Below, piece after piece: positions 23,561 through 35,713 of a stretch of DNA of 64,000 bases. Both the position numbers and the translations under genes were made by a program. This DNA comes from Malachius bipustulatus (taxonomy: Eukaryota; Arthropoda; Insecta; Coleoptera; Melyridae), in NCBI GenBank assembly GCA_910589415.1, contig OU342632.1:40189637-40253636 (forward strand), given 5' to 3'. The notes under the pieces were generated by a model. That model ran no database searches. It had not been told where the DNA came from and saw only the letters and a list, made by a program, of their open reading frames with translations. Every line of letters starts with the position of its first letter. Position 1 is the first letter of the stretch.

Positions 23561-23563
23561 TAG

Positions 23564-23793
23564 TTCACTGATGGATCTAAGACATCCATATAGGAACTGG
23601 AACTGGGATGCGTGGCGCTGTCTCGAAGAAGAGGTCTTCTCGAGCCTGGGCCTTTACGCAACAACTTTCCAGGCCGAAATCTATGCCATAGAGCTCTGTG
23701 CGCAGATGCAGGATAAGATGCACTGCCAACGCAGATCAATAAGGATATTTTCTGATTGCTCAGCGACTCTAAAAGCCCTTAGCATCAGATACG
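23564..23793 (+). pseudogene. LINE RNase H domain fragment with frameshifts
   Basis: At 23564 one frame reads FTDGSKT, the start of the RNase H fold with the first catalytic Asp. A stop and shift follow, a second frame carries GTGTGMRGAV, and from about 23627 a third frame reads VFSSLGLYATT, FQAEIYAIELCA and IRIFSDCSATLKAL. These are the regions of the second catalytic Glu (AEIYAIE) and third Asp (FSD). The order and motifs are those of the RNase H domain of insect LINE (jockey/R1-type) proteins. At least two indels break the frame, and neither the reverse transcriptase upstream nor the C-terminus downstream is present. It is a dead fragment, unrelated in position to the LINE at 15.6 kb. Confidence 0.75.
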
Positions 23794-24200
23794 ATCACGA
23801 TGAATCTAAATCTAATTTAATATGTCCTAAGTTGCTTATTTGGTCACTTTTCGGTCATCTAATGCATTGTCTTTTATACCGGTTTGTCATCTGACCCAAA
23901 TAAACGTATGGCCAAAATAATCTTATTGCCAAAATGAACAGACATTGCGTCACTCAAAATAAAGGCGACTTTCCATGGTACAGAATTCGGCGAGCCATCG
24001 CCTCGACGAGCCAGTCACTAAGTCTCTGGGTATAAAGAATGCGGAGCCATGAGCCGATCCCCCGAGCCTCCTCATTCCCATGACGCGAGTTCCAATCCCA
24101 GGCTTTCCTCCATTTTCTCCATTCACTCCAAGCTACAAGGATCGCATAAGCATCAGGGGTATACCCCCCCCCCCCTTCCTCCAAAGTCGTGACAGACTTC
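23794..24200. other. GC-richer patch with poly-C tract, origin unknown
   Basis: The segment 23960-24190 is GC-rich and open on the minus strand for 76 codons (tryptophan-rich, no domain recognised). It ends in a 12-C run (24164-24175), which is read as glycines. It may be further decayed LINE DNA following the RNase H fragment. Confidence 0.35.
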
Positions 24201-26240
24201 GATATGTTGCTGATATTCGGGAAACGACTACACCCAAGTAGATCCCCAATAGAAAGAATTTTGTTTATCAGAAAGTATCAAATAAGAAATACTACCTACT
24301 CACGCTGAAAATTTACGCCAAGTTCGGGCCTGCAGCTATTGTTTCATTCTATGCGTCGCTGACATTCCACTTAATTGCTTAAAGCTTCTACCATAAACAA
24401 CATTTCATTGTTTCACGATCACGATTATCACTGGAAGATGAGATACACATACTGCTTAAACATCTAGGTACCTGTTTATCATTCGTCTTGTTCAGTTATT
24501 TCAACAATTGGACATATTTTTGGCGAAATGGGCGAATCACTTTCTTTTTTACTTTAGGTAAAGAAACTAATAATAGAAAACTTGAGGAAGGAATCGCGTT
24601 AATGCATGCATGTAAAATTGATTTTGGTTTCTCAAATTTTACGACATCCTCTATGACTCGTTTTGTATGATGATCTATTTTACCTTCTACAGCTTATGGT
24701 TGTATGTTAATGTGTGCAGACCAGGCTGCAAATTAATTAAAAAATGCTATGAATAGATAATAGATCATTTGACTTAATTATGTAGGTAGGTATTCACTAA
24801 TTAAACAATGTTATAATTTTTTAGAAGATTTTTAAGAATATTTATCAGATCGACTTCACAATATTTTAATAGACAATTCCAGTGGTAATGGTGAAAATAA
24901 GTTTCTAATTTGGTGCTGAAATCCATTACGAGCAATGCAATCGTCTGATATTATTGATGTCTGTGGCGTGATCTGATGGTCTTGTATGTGAATCATGCAA
25001 ATCTTTCACGGGCTGATTCATACTTGCTGATTTCGTGCCATAAGTCATCTGCTACAGCCTGCAGATATAACAATAACTGAGATTCCAGTTGACACTTTAG
25101 CGGTTTGGATTTGATGAATATACATTAGCTCTGACCGATCATTTATTTGTCTCATATCATAGTCGATGGGTTTTTCTTTGGCGAACGTGAAAGTATTTTA
25201 CGGTAATCTCTCAAGCAGAATTGATATCATGGATGAAGATATTATTGAAATTATGTCTGATAGATACGAATTATTTGCAAGTTACGTTGATGAAACAGTC
25301 TTTTTTCAAAACAGTTTTTTTTTTAATCTCAAACAGTTTTTAAAAATGGAAAACTAAATCTTATGATAAGAAAAGGGAATAACTAAACTTCCTAAAGAAT
25401 AACTATGTGGCATTTTTTGATTTGGAAGAATTGTTTCCAATTTTTTTTATCTTTTTGGTACTAAATAGGTATTGCAAACTTTTTTTTATGACCGTCACTG
25501 CATGGACAATCATTGATTTGCATTCTTTGCACTTTTTTATCATTTCCTGGAATACATGTTTGTTGAACTTTTATATCTTTTTATGATAAAAATGATGATA
25601 AGAATTTAACACAATTGAAGAAACTATTCATAATGTCAGTATTAGTTTCTCAATCGATTGATAAGCTTGATTTTTTTTTAACTCTACATATAATAAATCT
25701 AGAAAGAAAAATGTTAAATACAATAATTACAGAAAGGGCTGTTAGGTGTTTCTCCCAAGCTAATCTAACAGGACATTCTCTAAATGGGGTCACTTGAAAA
25801 CCAGAATTATTCTACATACACCACCTTCAACAAATCTGCGTCCGCACGAATCACAACCGAATTGCACTGACTTACCTCAGAAGTGAATACCTCAAATGTG
25901 TACATTGAGTGGACACTGTATATGGGGCGTGAGGATTTCGGGCATCATGCATCAAGATGAAATGTAAGTACATACCTATATGCACCTTAATTTTTTGGAA
26001 GTTAATTTTTTTTTTGTAAATATTTCGCTAAAAGTGAAAAAGTCATACATCATTGCTTCAAGAAAACTCAAAAAATGATTATTTTTTTGAAAAAAAGTTG
26101 TTTTTCTTTCTCACCGAATGTTGTTCATATGACGTCAAATTGGCCGCCTTATGTTTTTTGCGACATTCCATGAAAAAAGTTTTTTCGAAAAATAAATGAA
26201 ATCATTTTTAAATATATTTTTTCATATTTATTAGAGTTTT
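24201..26240. other. AT-rich intergenic stretch, nothing recognised
   Basis: No transposon ends, RNA genes or credible exons. Frames of 60-63 codons at 24488, 25166 and 25615 are AT-driven. Confidence 0.5.
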
Positions 26241-26508
26241 GGTTTCCTTAATTTTTAACACTGGATAACATCAAAACAATATGGTGGTTTTAGGAAAAAC
26301 ACAAGCTGAGTTTTAAAACTCTGCATGGGATCTAGTCAATTTTGGATTTTTCGTTTTTTTAGAATATTTCAGCAACGATTCAAGTTTTCATAAATTTTGT
26401 TTCAAATTATTTTTAAACATTTTTCTAATTTAACGGTCTCTTATCGTCAATGGTTCAGGATGTTCCTATATAGTCTACCGTTAATAAATTCTAGCCCTGT
26501 ATCTTTAA

Positions 26509-26567
26509 TATTGCGAATTATTGCGAATTATTGCGATTATTGCGAATTATTGCGAATATCGCGAATT
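26509..26567. repeat. Tandem repeat of ATTGCGAATT (~10 bp, 5-6 units)
   Basis: TTGCGAATTA is repeated, with one unit shortened to TTGCGATTA and the last reading ATATCGCGAA. It lies at the left edge of the foldback 26556-27248. Confidence 0.85.
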
Positions 26568-27248
26568 TAAAATTTAAAAATAGATTCTTTGGTCAAAAAT
26601 AAACAAAAAACTTCCCACTGACGTGTGTCTGCGAATGGACCGTTTTCAAGATAAAAAAAAGATTGTCCAAAAAATTATTTTCCCATCAGAACTCAGCTTT
26701 TGTGCATGTTTATCATATAGATATTAGCTACTTTCTATTACTAGTTTTTATTTCCTGGGGTTTTCCCTAGATTGAGCGAATTTTTGTGCCCTTTATTTTC
26801 CGACACTTGCTTTGAAACATCCAAAAGCTAGTTTTTAATATCGTAAGTGACCGTTTTCCTCACAAACGGCTCCCGTTAGCCATTAGGTATGACCAAGAGT
26901 ACTTTTATTGTGTAGGGAATATTGACGGTTAAAAATGTGCTTTTAAAATGTTAATTTCTCCAGATTCGTAGGTAGAAATATGGGGTAAGAAACCTCCACG
27001 CAACACTAAAATCTCCACCACTGGCAAATGAAAAAAATCATTAAAAAAGTAGCTAATATTAATGATAAAATCTGTACAAAAGCTGAGTTCTGTATCTCAA
27101 ACGGTTCCCGAGATATCTTCAAAAAACTTGAAAAATAGTTTTTTTAACACCCTGTATCTCGAAAATAGTACATTTGCGGACATACGTCGATGGGAAGTTT
27201 TTTGTTTATTTTTGACCAAAGAATCAGATGCCTTTAAATTTTTTCGCA
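26556..27248. mobile_element. Foldback element, arms ~190 bp
   Basis: The left arm 26556-26750 and right arm 27048-27248 are inverse copies. Shared words include AGATTCTTTGGTCAAAAATA, AAACTTCCCA, GAACTCAGCTTTTGT and ATTAGCTAC. The centre of about 300 bp differs. No clear TA-flanked terminal motif remains. Confidence 0.75.
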
Positions 27249-28190
27249 TGATTAAAGATCGATACACCGATCTTTAATGGTAGGATGATCTACATTTTAT
27301 TCACCATCAAATTGTGACAAGTGAAAGGTGAGATAGTTTGAAAAAAACTTCATAACCATAATGTCCGATTTAAATGATTTACATAGTTACATGCAGTACT
27401 TCAAAGTTTCCTGCATAAGGACCTGATTATACAATGTATAAGAAAAAAAAAATTGCGCCATATAGGCATTCCTCACATTTCACTTGTCTCAATTTGATGG
27501 TGAGTTAGTAAATCACCCTCTATACAGGGTGTTTCAAAACATGTGTCGTAAAATGAAAAGAATGATTCCCTGCCTCGTTCTAAGAAAAACATTTCCTATG
27601 AACATGGGTCCGCAAACGTACCGTTTTCGAGATGTCCAAAAATATTTCTTATTCGGGTATTTGACACGATATCTCAGGAACCGTTTGAGATATAAAGCTG
27701 AATTTTTGTACAATCTAATCATCAATAGTACCTACATTTTTAAGGGCTAATTTTTTTTTATATGGCAGTGAAACAAATCAAAAAAAAAAATATCAAATAC
27801 CAGTAATGTTTTTGTCCACACAAATTGGGGGTTTTCAGTTTTTCAGGATATTTCAGAAATGGTCACAGATATCTTGTAGGTATGTATTCACGGATTCGAG
27901 ATGGCCACAAAATAGGGCTCTTTTCTTTAATTTAACCGACCTGTATCTCTTACACTGAGAGAAATGTTCACTAATCATAATTAAAATTTTAATAACACCA
28001 ACAAAAAAATTGTATATTGCAGAGTGTCCTAAAAATGGCGGAAAGGCTCTGCAGTACGTTGTGGGGAAGCACCATCATCGGATAATTATTAATAAAACAA
28101 TTAAGTATCTAAATTTTAATGCCTGTATACCTATTATTTTTTTACTTATATTTTTCGAAAAATTTTTTCGTTCTTCCAAACAAATCGACA

Positions 28191-28298
28191 TGAGATGTTT
28201 GGTGGCAATGCTACGAGTTGCCTGGACTCTTGTAGCAATCACATTAACGAACTGTTTAGGTTCTTATTGCTTCGATTTAAATCTTAATGATGACAGGT
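28191..28298 (+). CDS. Candidate first exon with signal peptide (uncertain)
   Basis: An ATG in fair context (ATCGACATGAG) opens a 36-residue frame with a basic start (MRCL...R), a hydrophobic core (WTLVAITL), then small residues and CLGSYCFDLNLNDDR. This has the shape of a secretory signal peptide with a cleavage site near LGS. The frame reaches a stop directly after the word GACAGGTAG; the GT there could be a 5' splice donor (CAG|GTAGTG). I found no matching second exon nearby and do not recognise the peptide. A longer reading upstream (from 28010) follows an acceptor-like TTGTATATTGCAG. It could equally be a chance frame in AT-rich DNA. Confidence 0.25.
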
Positions 28299-28300
28299 AG

Positions 28301-30480
28301 TGAATAAAGGGGTCCTACTTTTTTCAATAGTCCGGGGATGATGGACAAGATTATGGTGTAGAAAGAATAATTGTAATCATCTCCAAGACCCCAATCTTCG
28401 ATCAGTTTTTCGTTGAGAAAATCCTTTGTATTGAAACAGAATTGCTGACACTTGGAGACACAACTACTTCAACCTTATGCTCTCTGCAGACTTTTGCAGT
28501 TTGGCTCGTTTGATGAATTATTCCTAGTGCCCTCTTCAGTTACATTTGGGTTATATCTCAAATATTATATATCTCAAATAAAGTATGATATTGAGGTAAT
28601 TCAATGCTTGTTTGTTTGTTGCTTGTTTCAATATTTTCGTTTTAGTTGGAATACTTAGGTAGTCTATAGTCTTTTGTCACAACTGCAAATTTGATTCCAT
28701 CTATTAAATTTTTCCTCATGGTTACTAAACCTATTTCAAGTAAACTATTTAATTGGATCATTTTTCTCAGTGTAGCGTTTACTCGTTTACGAGATATATC
28801 CATGCATATACCTAGTAAGCTCTGAAATAAGGGACATACTGTATAAGGTGGCCCAATGAAAATTTGATATGGGGGTTTTGGTGGTAATATCGTAAATACC
28901 TAATGGCAATAAATAGAGAGAAGACTACTTATTAGGTACACGTCAGATTTAATTTGGAGGAGGATTTTTCTCTCTATTTGTGTCAACATACAAAACCTAT
29001 AATTTGAATAGATGTGAAACAGTATTAGGTGCTGAAAAAGGGGGTACGTCAATCGAATACTTTTTTTACCTTACCTATACCCTCTATATGTATAGGGTTA
29101 GAATAAGAATAATAAGTTAACGGGTGACTATACATGCAGGGATATCCTATAAACCATTAAAGATACGAGGCAGTTAAACTAGATAAAAGTTGCACGATTT
29201 TATACTTATTATGAATCTGAAACAAAATTTCTGGAAATATTCTGCAAAAATTAAAAATCCAAAGCCGACTAGATCCCATGAAGAGTTTTAAAAGTAAACT
29301 TAGTATCTCCTTTAGCGATTATGATATACCAATAAGATGAGCTCTGAAAGAAGAGACACCCTGTATGTGTAAGTATAATCAGTTGTAACAAATGCGTTAA
29401 AGCAATAATATTTACATATTTTTCAGTTATAATGAGATATTATTATACATAAGCAAAGATAATTAGAATATGACTATGACAATGACGCAATGACTAACTT
29501 ATTACACATAATTCGAAAACTTCATTTATTTGATGTTAATTTTTAATGACTGAACTTAACAGTAAAACATTGAGTCATCCTATTTGAAGATGAGCTTCGT
29601 CCTTGGGTAAAAGGTATCTGCTGTACCAAATAAGACTTATTAGGAGTCAGATGGTTTTATTTTAATATTTAATATTTTAAATTGATTAACCGTTACCCTA
29701 ATAGGGATGGTCATCACCCATAACAACCTACCTAAGTATTTCCAAAAAAATACTTTGTTATTGTTTGATCGTTCATAATAACGTGCAAAAAAGTGATAAA
29801 CATGCAAAAATAAAAAATAAAAAACTTTCACTGTAAACATCTGGGACAGAAAATAAGTCCTGGTCTTCTTTGGGAAGACCGACAAATTCCTCATGTAACA
29901 GGGTTAGAACTATTTAAAGGGCCACTACAGGGATATCCTAAACCATTGAAGATACGAGGTCGGTTAAATTAGAGAAAAGTTGCGCTATTTTTTGACCATC
30001 TCGAATCCGTCAAAACATGCAAGATATATGTAACCGTTCCTGAAATATCCTGAAAAAACTGAAATATCGAGAAATCTTATTTTTGCCATATCTTTCTTAC
30101 AATTGGAAATTAATAAATAATTTTTCGTAGGCTTACATATAAGTCGTTATGAGCTATTCATCTGACGTTTCAAAAATTTTCAAAGGCGACTAGTTCCTAG
30201 AGTTTTCATAGTCAACTTTCATAGAAAATTTCAAAGTGATCTTATTACGCATAAAAAGATGAGTGGATGTGGTAAATTTCGTCGTCTTAATGCTGAACGG
30301 TTTGGAAGATAATAAATAAAAACCTTCCTCAGGGTCCCAAATTTAAGGGGCTATAACGCAGCGGGTAAGCATTTTCGGACCCATGTTCATATGAACTTTT
30401 TTTCTTAAAATGATCTCAGGAATCACCCCTTGAAATATTTCGCAGTACTTATGTTACACCCGGTAGATTAGATTTAAATT
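28301..30480. repeat. Repeat-rich stretch with two direct copies of a mariner-family block
   Basis: Segments 29138-29290 and 29928-30080 are direct copies. Both start CAGGGATATCCTA, then AAACCATT(A/G)AAGATACGAGG, and continue with a TTAAA(C/T)TAGA(T/G)AAAAGTTGC block. The second copy runs on to a GGGGCTATAACG and CGGACCCATGTTCATATGAA segment (30350-30400) that is also family-like. An ACACCCTGTATG end-like word stands at 29348. No gene recognised. Confidence 0.6.
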
Positions 30481-33400
30481 TATCGTGAGTGGGCCATTGT
30501 GACGGTTTATTGTGGCTCATCTAGTCGTGCTACATTAACCCCATGCATCAGGTCACTCTTTGAGGAAGCTGATCATCTTGACCGACCATCTTGACTATTG
30601 TTAATGTATCCAGGTCCTCTACACTGCACAAATAATAAATAGAAATGACTTTATCCAAAATATTTTTTGTCAGAAAATTCAAAACTTGTAAAATTATAGT
30701 ATCTACCTACGTCATGCAGGGAAGGATTTTTATATCTAAAAGTGTTAACAGATTCTTTTTTGTATGAAATTCGATTTTTAAAAACAGGGTTCGAAACTTA
30801 GCCAAAATAGACCATGACCTTATTAGGAACGTGGCCTTATTTGGTACAGATACCTATATATATTACATATTTAATTGACATTTTTATTAACTAAGTAAAC
30901 TAAGTCGTAGACGTTTACTACATTAAAATATGGTATCTTCATCGGCAGGTACCGCATATTATCTCATACTTTATATAACAACCTTGTGCTAGTTAATAAG
31001 GCTTCACAAATAAGAAAACAATATAATTAGAGACAGTAGCAGCAGTTTTATGTCTATGATAAGGCAAACATAATAACTTAGAATAAAATACATATAAATC
31101 GAGGAGACACATCTTTTAACAAGGTGATATTTATGTCAAATGATAAGGAAACAGAGGGATTTATGTTAGAAGCTATTATAGTAATAGTTTGCAATTCTAA
31201 AGTGTCTCGAAAAAGTTTTGGAGAACATGAAAAGACGAAAAAAAAACTCCTCGAGACCTCAAAATTTCAAGAGCATTCGTCCTCCGTAAATAATATAAGT
31301 TTCTCAAATTAGCAGAGTAGATCAGCAGATTAATAATTTTATGAATGGCTAATAATTAAAAGCTAACTAAAGACTATAATTAAGTACCTTAATGTGGGTA
31401 CTAAAACATAAAAAAATGATTTCTGCCAACTAACAGAAAAATTTGCAGAACACGATCCATATCGTGAGAATAAAACATACAAGTTTCAAAATCCAAAAAG
31501 CCTATCATTAAAGGCTATACAATTATTATTAATGAATGTTCTAGTTAGGAAATGAAAATGTTCACATAGTTTTCGGAAAAACGTTATACAAAAAGTTAGC
31601 ACTGTCCATATCGAGAGAATAATAAAACATCATTTTCAAAATACAACAAGGCCGTAACTAGTAAAGGCTAGAATACCTTAATATAAAATTATGGGAAGCT
31701 AATCTTTTCCTCTCTTTCAGAGATAGCGATCTGGCAAAGACGATGCAGGCTATCTCTATTCAATATAGTGACTTTTTAGTTAATTATGATTCTTAATAGC
31801 TGTGGTGGGCTATTATATATATATATGGGCTATTACTCCCAGGTTACATGGGCGTTACAAGAAAATGTCTAATTGTTTTTTATTAAAAAAAAAACATTTT
31901 TACTTATTTTTTCTTCTTTTCTTCTCATAAGACCGAGAAAACTATATAAAATGTAACTGATACCACAAACGTGTGTTTACCTTTTTATTCCTGATCGTAG
32001 TGATCTTCAATAGACAATAATTCTAAATTTGATAAACCTGAATCATTTTCCTTATGCACGCTTATGCATTTGTTTCTTCAAAGCTGCGCTTGAACCGTAT
32101 TATAACGAACTTAGAGGCGAGAGAGTATCTGCACGTAAAAAGAGACGTCCGAGAAAAATGACACTTATAACATAACCGTCCATATAGGTACCCAAAATGT
32201 ATTATTATAAAATATAAATATCCAGATACTCTAGAAAAGCTAATAAAGCTTCAAAAATCGAAAAAAAAAATTGAAAAATAGCAAAATTTGAAAGCTAATT
32301 AATAACCTCCATGCAAGGATGCGAGCCTTTTTAAATGCTTACCAATCAATATTGATCGTACTCTACGGGCTTTATAACATGGAGATACCTATAGCCAGAG
32401 CACGAATTTTATTTTCGAAAAGTAACGAGTGCATAGACGATTTTTGGATTTTTTTATTTAAATCTGCGTGGTCAGGCTCAAGTTAACATCAACAAAAGAG
32501 CGCATGCAAAAAGTTTAAATGCACAAAAATATCAATAAATCCTAATTCTGAAACCTAATATTTAAAAAAATAGCCTTTAATAAGCGTTTAATAATTTATA
32601 GGCGTACTAGATTTTGAAAATTATTATGATTTATGGACAGTGCTATATGAATGTTTTGTTATAGTTGGCCGTTTTTTAATTTTTTTCGCAATCGTTTGTA
32701 GCTCAACGATTGCGTTATTATTTCGCAAATGTATGTAGGTACACTTACGTGTAATTTTCCTCAAATAACTGTCAATTAATAAATGGCGATAATCCTTATC
32801 TTACATATGAGCATTTAATTTCACATTATGACATTTAATTGGCCTTTAATAATTATCCATCCATAATAGCTTTTGTGATATACAAAGTTGCAAAATTGCG
32901 TAGTATTTTAAGCACGCTACAAAAATTGTCAAACAAGGCCGAAGGCTTGTCAATAAGTGCTTGAAACAATCCTATATTTTGCAAAGTTTGAATTATTCTC
33001 GGTCGCCAAAAACAATAAAATAAGAATTCTAGAAATCGGTATTTTATATTGTCAAAGTGAGAGGCTTCATGAAACGATATACGAAATGTTATCGTCACTA
33101 ATAAAATAACCTCAAAATTTTGAAATAATAATATTATGATGGTAGCAATAACTTGAACAGGTTGTCTAATATTCATGAACTTCTAAGTTTCTTGAACTTT
33201 GAATAAATTAGTAATGTTCAAAGTAAAATTGACGTTCTGGCTACCAATGAAAAATAAATAATAATTTTCAACACTTGTTTTATGTCATAGTTATTGTAAT
33301 AAGGTTACTTACAGTTACTCTTAACAAAGCACAATACCAGTAATGAGGACTTTGACAGTGGCATTTCATTACTAAAAGGTTCTGAGCATGCCTTACAATG

Positions 33401-33618
33401 CCCACACCTGCATTATTTATTATTCTCATAATCATTATAATCCGGGATATGTTTGAGGCTGTTTAGCCCACTTAAATGTCAATTGAACTTATCGAGATTA
33501 CGTACGCGTCTTAAATCAGCTATCTTCCTTTATTTATTGATTTAATATTTGCGTAATTTAACTCGTTGTCTAATTTAGTAATTCTGATCTGGTTTATACA
33601 CTAGAGATGATCGACATG
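30481..33618. other. AT-rich intergenic stretch
   Basis: Holds a degenerate direct duplication (about 31425-31545 and 31580-31680, sharing CCATATCG(T/A)GAGAATAA and AAAGGCTA) and a TATATATATA run near 31815. The 107-codon minus-strand frame at 32853-33176 starts with ATG and is hydrophobic, but I recognise no family and its length is within chance for AT-rich DNA. Nothing else is supported. Confidence 0.45.
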
Positions 33619-33819
33619 TTATAAAACAACATGCCATTCATTATTGATGCTGTGCTGTGAGTATAGAGATGGAAATTGTAGACATGTGTTTCGAATTGTT
33701 TGGGACTCATCAGTGCAATGTATCTTCGAACACACAACACGGTTTTGATCACAGTATCCCATGAGTAGATCAACTAGTGAGATCAAAATAAAGAGCCCGG
33801 TGAGTTCGGCTTGCGTCAT
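33619..33819 (-). CDS. Candidate small secreted cysteine-containing peptide (66 aa, uncertain)
   Basis: On the minus strand the ATG at 33819-33817 opens a 66-residue frame to a TAA. Residues 1-21 (MTQAELTGLFILISLVDLLMG) contain a hydrophobic core and look like a signal peptide. The rest has four cysteines spaced C23-x6-C30-x4-C35-x10-C46, then a cysteine-free tail. This resembles a small secreted peptide or the first exon of one, but I cannot assign it to a known toxin, hormone or antimicrobial family. The flanks carry no transposon ends, and the mariner-like pseudogene begins only ~400 bp further along. Chance occurrence is possible. Confidence 0.3.
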   Translation of the reverse strand: MTQAELTGLFILISLVDLLMGYCDQNRVVCSKIHCTDESQTIRNTCLQFPSLYSQHSINNEWHVVL

Positions 33820-34224
33820 AGTATACACCTTAGGCAGCCAAAATGCATGCCAAAATCATTATAGTTCCAGTCCAGATGGAACCGTCAAGTGCCATTTGGA
33901 ACTTCAAAGTAACCATACGGTTAAAAGTTGATATACCTACCGTAGTCGTTATGGCAGAGTAATGAAATTCTTACTTGCATTTTCTACTTTGAGGTGATAA
34001 TCACTTCACAGCAGGGAATATTTTTAGTATTTTTCACTGACATTGTAGTGACGAATACTTTAAATGCCCTATTCGAGGTAAATTTTACTTTCGGGTAATT
34101 TTCTGCTATTGAAGCCATTTTAAGTCACGTAAAATCATGAAACGCCATTGAATTTTACAGTTTAAAGTTATACAACAAGTAGGTACCAATGCTTACAAAT
34201 TTTTGTTTATTTATTTTTTATATA

Positions 34225-35713
34225 CAGGGTGAGTCTTTTAAAATGGAAAGCTCAATTACCTACACCTACACCGTTAAAGATGTTGGAATTAAACAAAAAT
34301 GGCTACGAACGGGAGACCAATACGCAGCTTGTAAAATTGTTTTGCCGTATACAGGGTGTATCATTTTTGCACTGCATCCTTCAACCTTATTTTTTTAAAT
34401 GGCAACCCCTGTATATATTTACTTATTTATATTTGTCCTTTTTTAAACTTTACAAATCCGTGTTGTTTTTGCGATTCGCTCCAACCGTTCAGAAGTTATA
34501 AATTTTTTTTCTAAAAAAATTACGCGTTTCCAAGCATTTATTATACAAATTGTAGGGCACTTGATTTTTGGTATATCTGCCTGGAACTTTGTACATGTCT
34601 AGGCAATGGTCTGGAGTATCTTTTAACAGCAACACCGCTTATTTATCTTTTGGTATCACTTTGCTGTGACACATGCATAGTATTTTATAAATTTTGAAGG
34701 ATCATAACTGGATTTTTTCAAACGGCAGTCCGTGTATATTACTGAGTCGTATTCAGCGTCTTATTCCATTCAACTTAAAATTACAAAAGCTGTTCAAAAT
34801 GACGGCCATCCTGTACAATACATTTCGCAACTCTTCTTAAAAACGAGCCATTCACCGCTTCTAATGCTACATGATCGATGCTACGGAAAACCTCTATAAT
34901 TCTTTGCTGCATATTTTCCCTGGTAGTGACTTCAACTTCGTAGACCCGATCGTGAACCAATCCCCGAAGAAAAAAAATCAGATTTCGTCAAGTCAGGTGA
35001 TCTCGCATAATGATTTAAATACCTACTCCTTAACAATTCGACTATTATGTGGAGGGGCACCATCATGATGAAATCACAGTCTTCTAATAAGATCGCAGGG
35101 GCAAATCATCTAGGAACAATTGAAAATCGTTTTGGAGGAAGTCCAGATATGTTTGTCCATTTAGTGGACCGTCAAAGAAATATCGGCCAACAACTCTACG
35201 ACCCACTACACCTCCCCAAACATTAAGAGACCATCGATGTTGGTGGTCAAGTGCTCGAATGAAATGGAGGTTTTGGTTATCATAATAATGAAAATTGTGA
35301 GTGTTGACTCTACCATTTTTCTTAAATGTCGCAGATTATGTCGCTGAAGAAATTATTTTCTTGTTGTTCCATATTTTGGACCCACTGACTGAACATGAAC
35401 GGATGGAATTTGTTTTTACGGGTTATTCTGGAAACACTGGCAGTTTGTGACGTAAGACTTGTGTGTGGATTTTCTACAACACTTTGTAAAACCAGATGTT
35501 GATTTTCGCCTTCTATCACTGGTCTTCCGCGAATACGTTTCTCATACTGGACACTCCCCGTTCGTTCGAATCTTTATTCCTGCACATGTCTAAAGTCTTT
35601 TGGATGTCTAATTGACCATATTAGATATTTCATTGCTCGGAAAAATCATTTTTGGGAGAATATTAAAACGTGACGTAGAACACACAAATCTGCTGGTTTG
35701 ACATTGGTAAAAA
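34225..35713 (-). pseudogene. Mariner-like transposase, decayed, with one terminal end
   Basis: On the minus strand the coding region runs from about 35713 (FTNVK-like start) to a TAA at 34783-34781. Recognisable blocks in order: TGSVQYEKRIRGRP and ENPHTSLTSQT (DNA-binding half), EWVQNM-like SQWVQNMEQQENNFFSDII, then FKKNGRVNTHNFHYYDNQN, LNVWGGVVGRR, FFDGPLNGQTYLDFLQND, FHHDGAPPH and YARSPDLTKSDFF. These are the DDE-domain signatures of the insect Tc1/mariner-related transposases that start TACAGGGTG. The first catalytic Asp-Glu block (SDEST) is lost around a deletion and frameshift, and stop codons and further shifts follow LPLRSY. The HDGAPPH and SPDL aspartates remain. Downstream lies a ~550-bp 3' flank ending in TACAGGGTGAGTC at 34223, next to TA. 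The 5' end was not found. It is inactive, but it shows which enzyme family used the local TA/CAGGG ends. Confidence 0.85.
34355..34430. repeat. Second CAGGGTGT / CCCCTGTA pair inside the mariner 3' flank
   Basis: TATACAGGGTGTATC at 34350 and GGCAACCCCTGTATATAT at 34404-34421 form a short TA-flanked pair about 70 bp apart. It could be a tiny nested insertion or part of the family's own sub-terminal repeats. The related remnant at 18640-19060 has this region too, which favours the second reading. Confidence 0.4.

Larger units (their letters stand above)
26240..28000. repeat. Cluster of degraded mariner-family repeats
   Basis: Shared phrases of the family recur here. Segments 26330-26480 and 27830-27960 are inverse copies of the block also found at 29140, 29930 and 56620. 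Words like GTCCGCAAACGTACCGTTTTC occur at about 27608 and in variants at 26625 and 27170. A TA-flanked start CAGGGTGTTTCAAAACATG is at 27525. The open frames at 27062-27277, 27484-27750 and 27534-27725 lie inside these repeats. Confidence 0.65.

Noticed and set aside
23954..24184. 76-codon tryptophan-rich frame with glycine run
   Set aside because: Starts in a poly-C tract; no family recognised. Kept only as an unassigned GC-rich patch.
32853..33176. 107-codon hydrophobic frame as a possible chemoreceptor fragment
   Set aside because: The hydrophobic character follows from AT-rich codons; no receptor motif or flanking splice sites could be pointed to.
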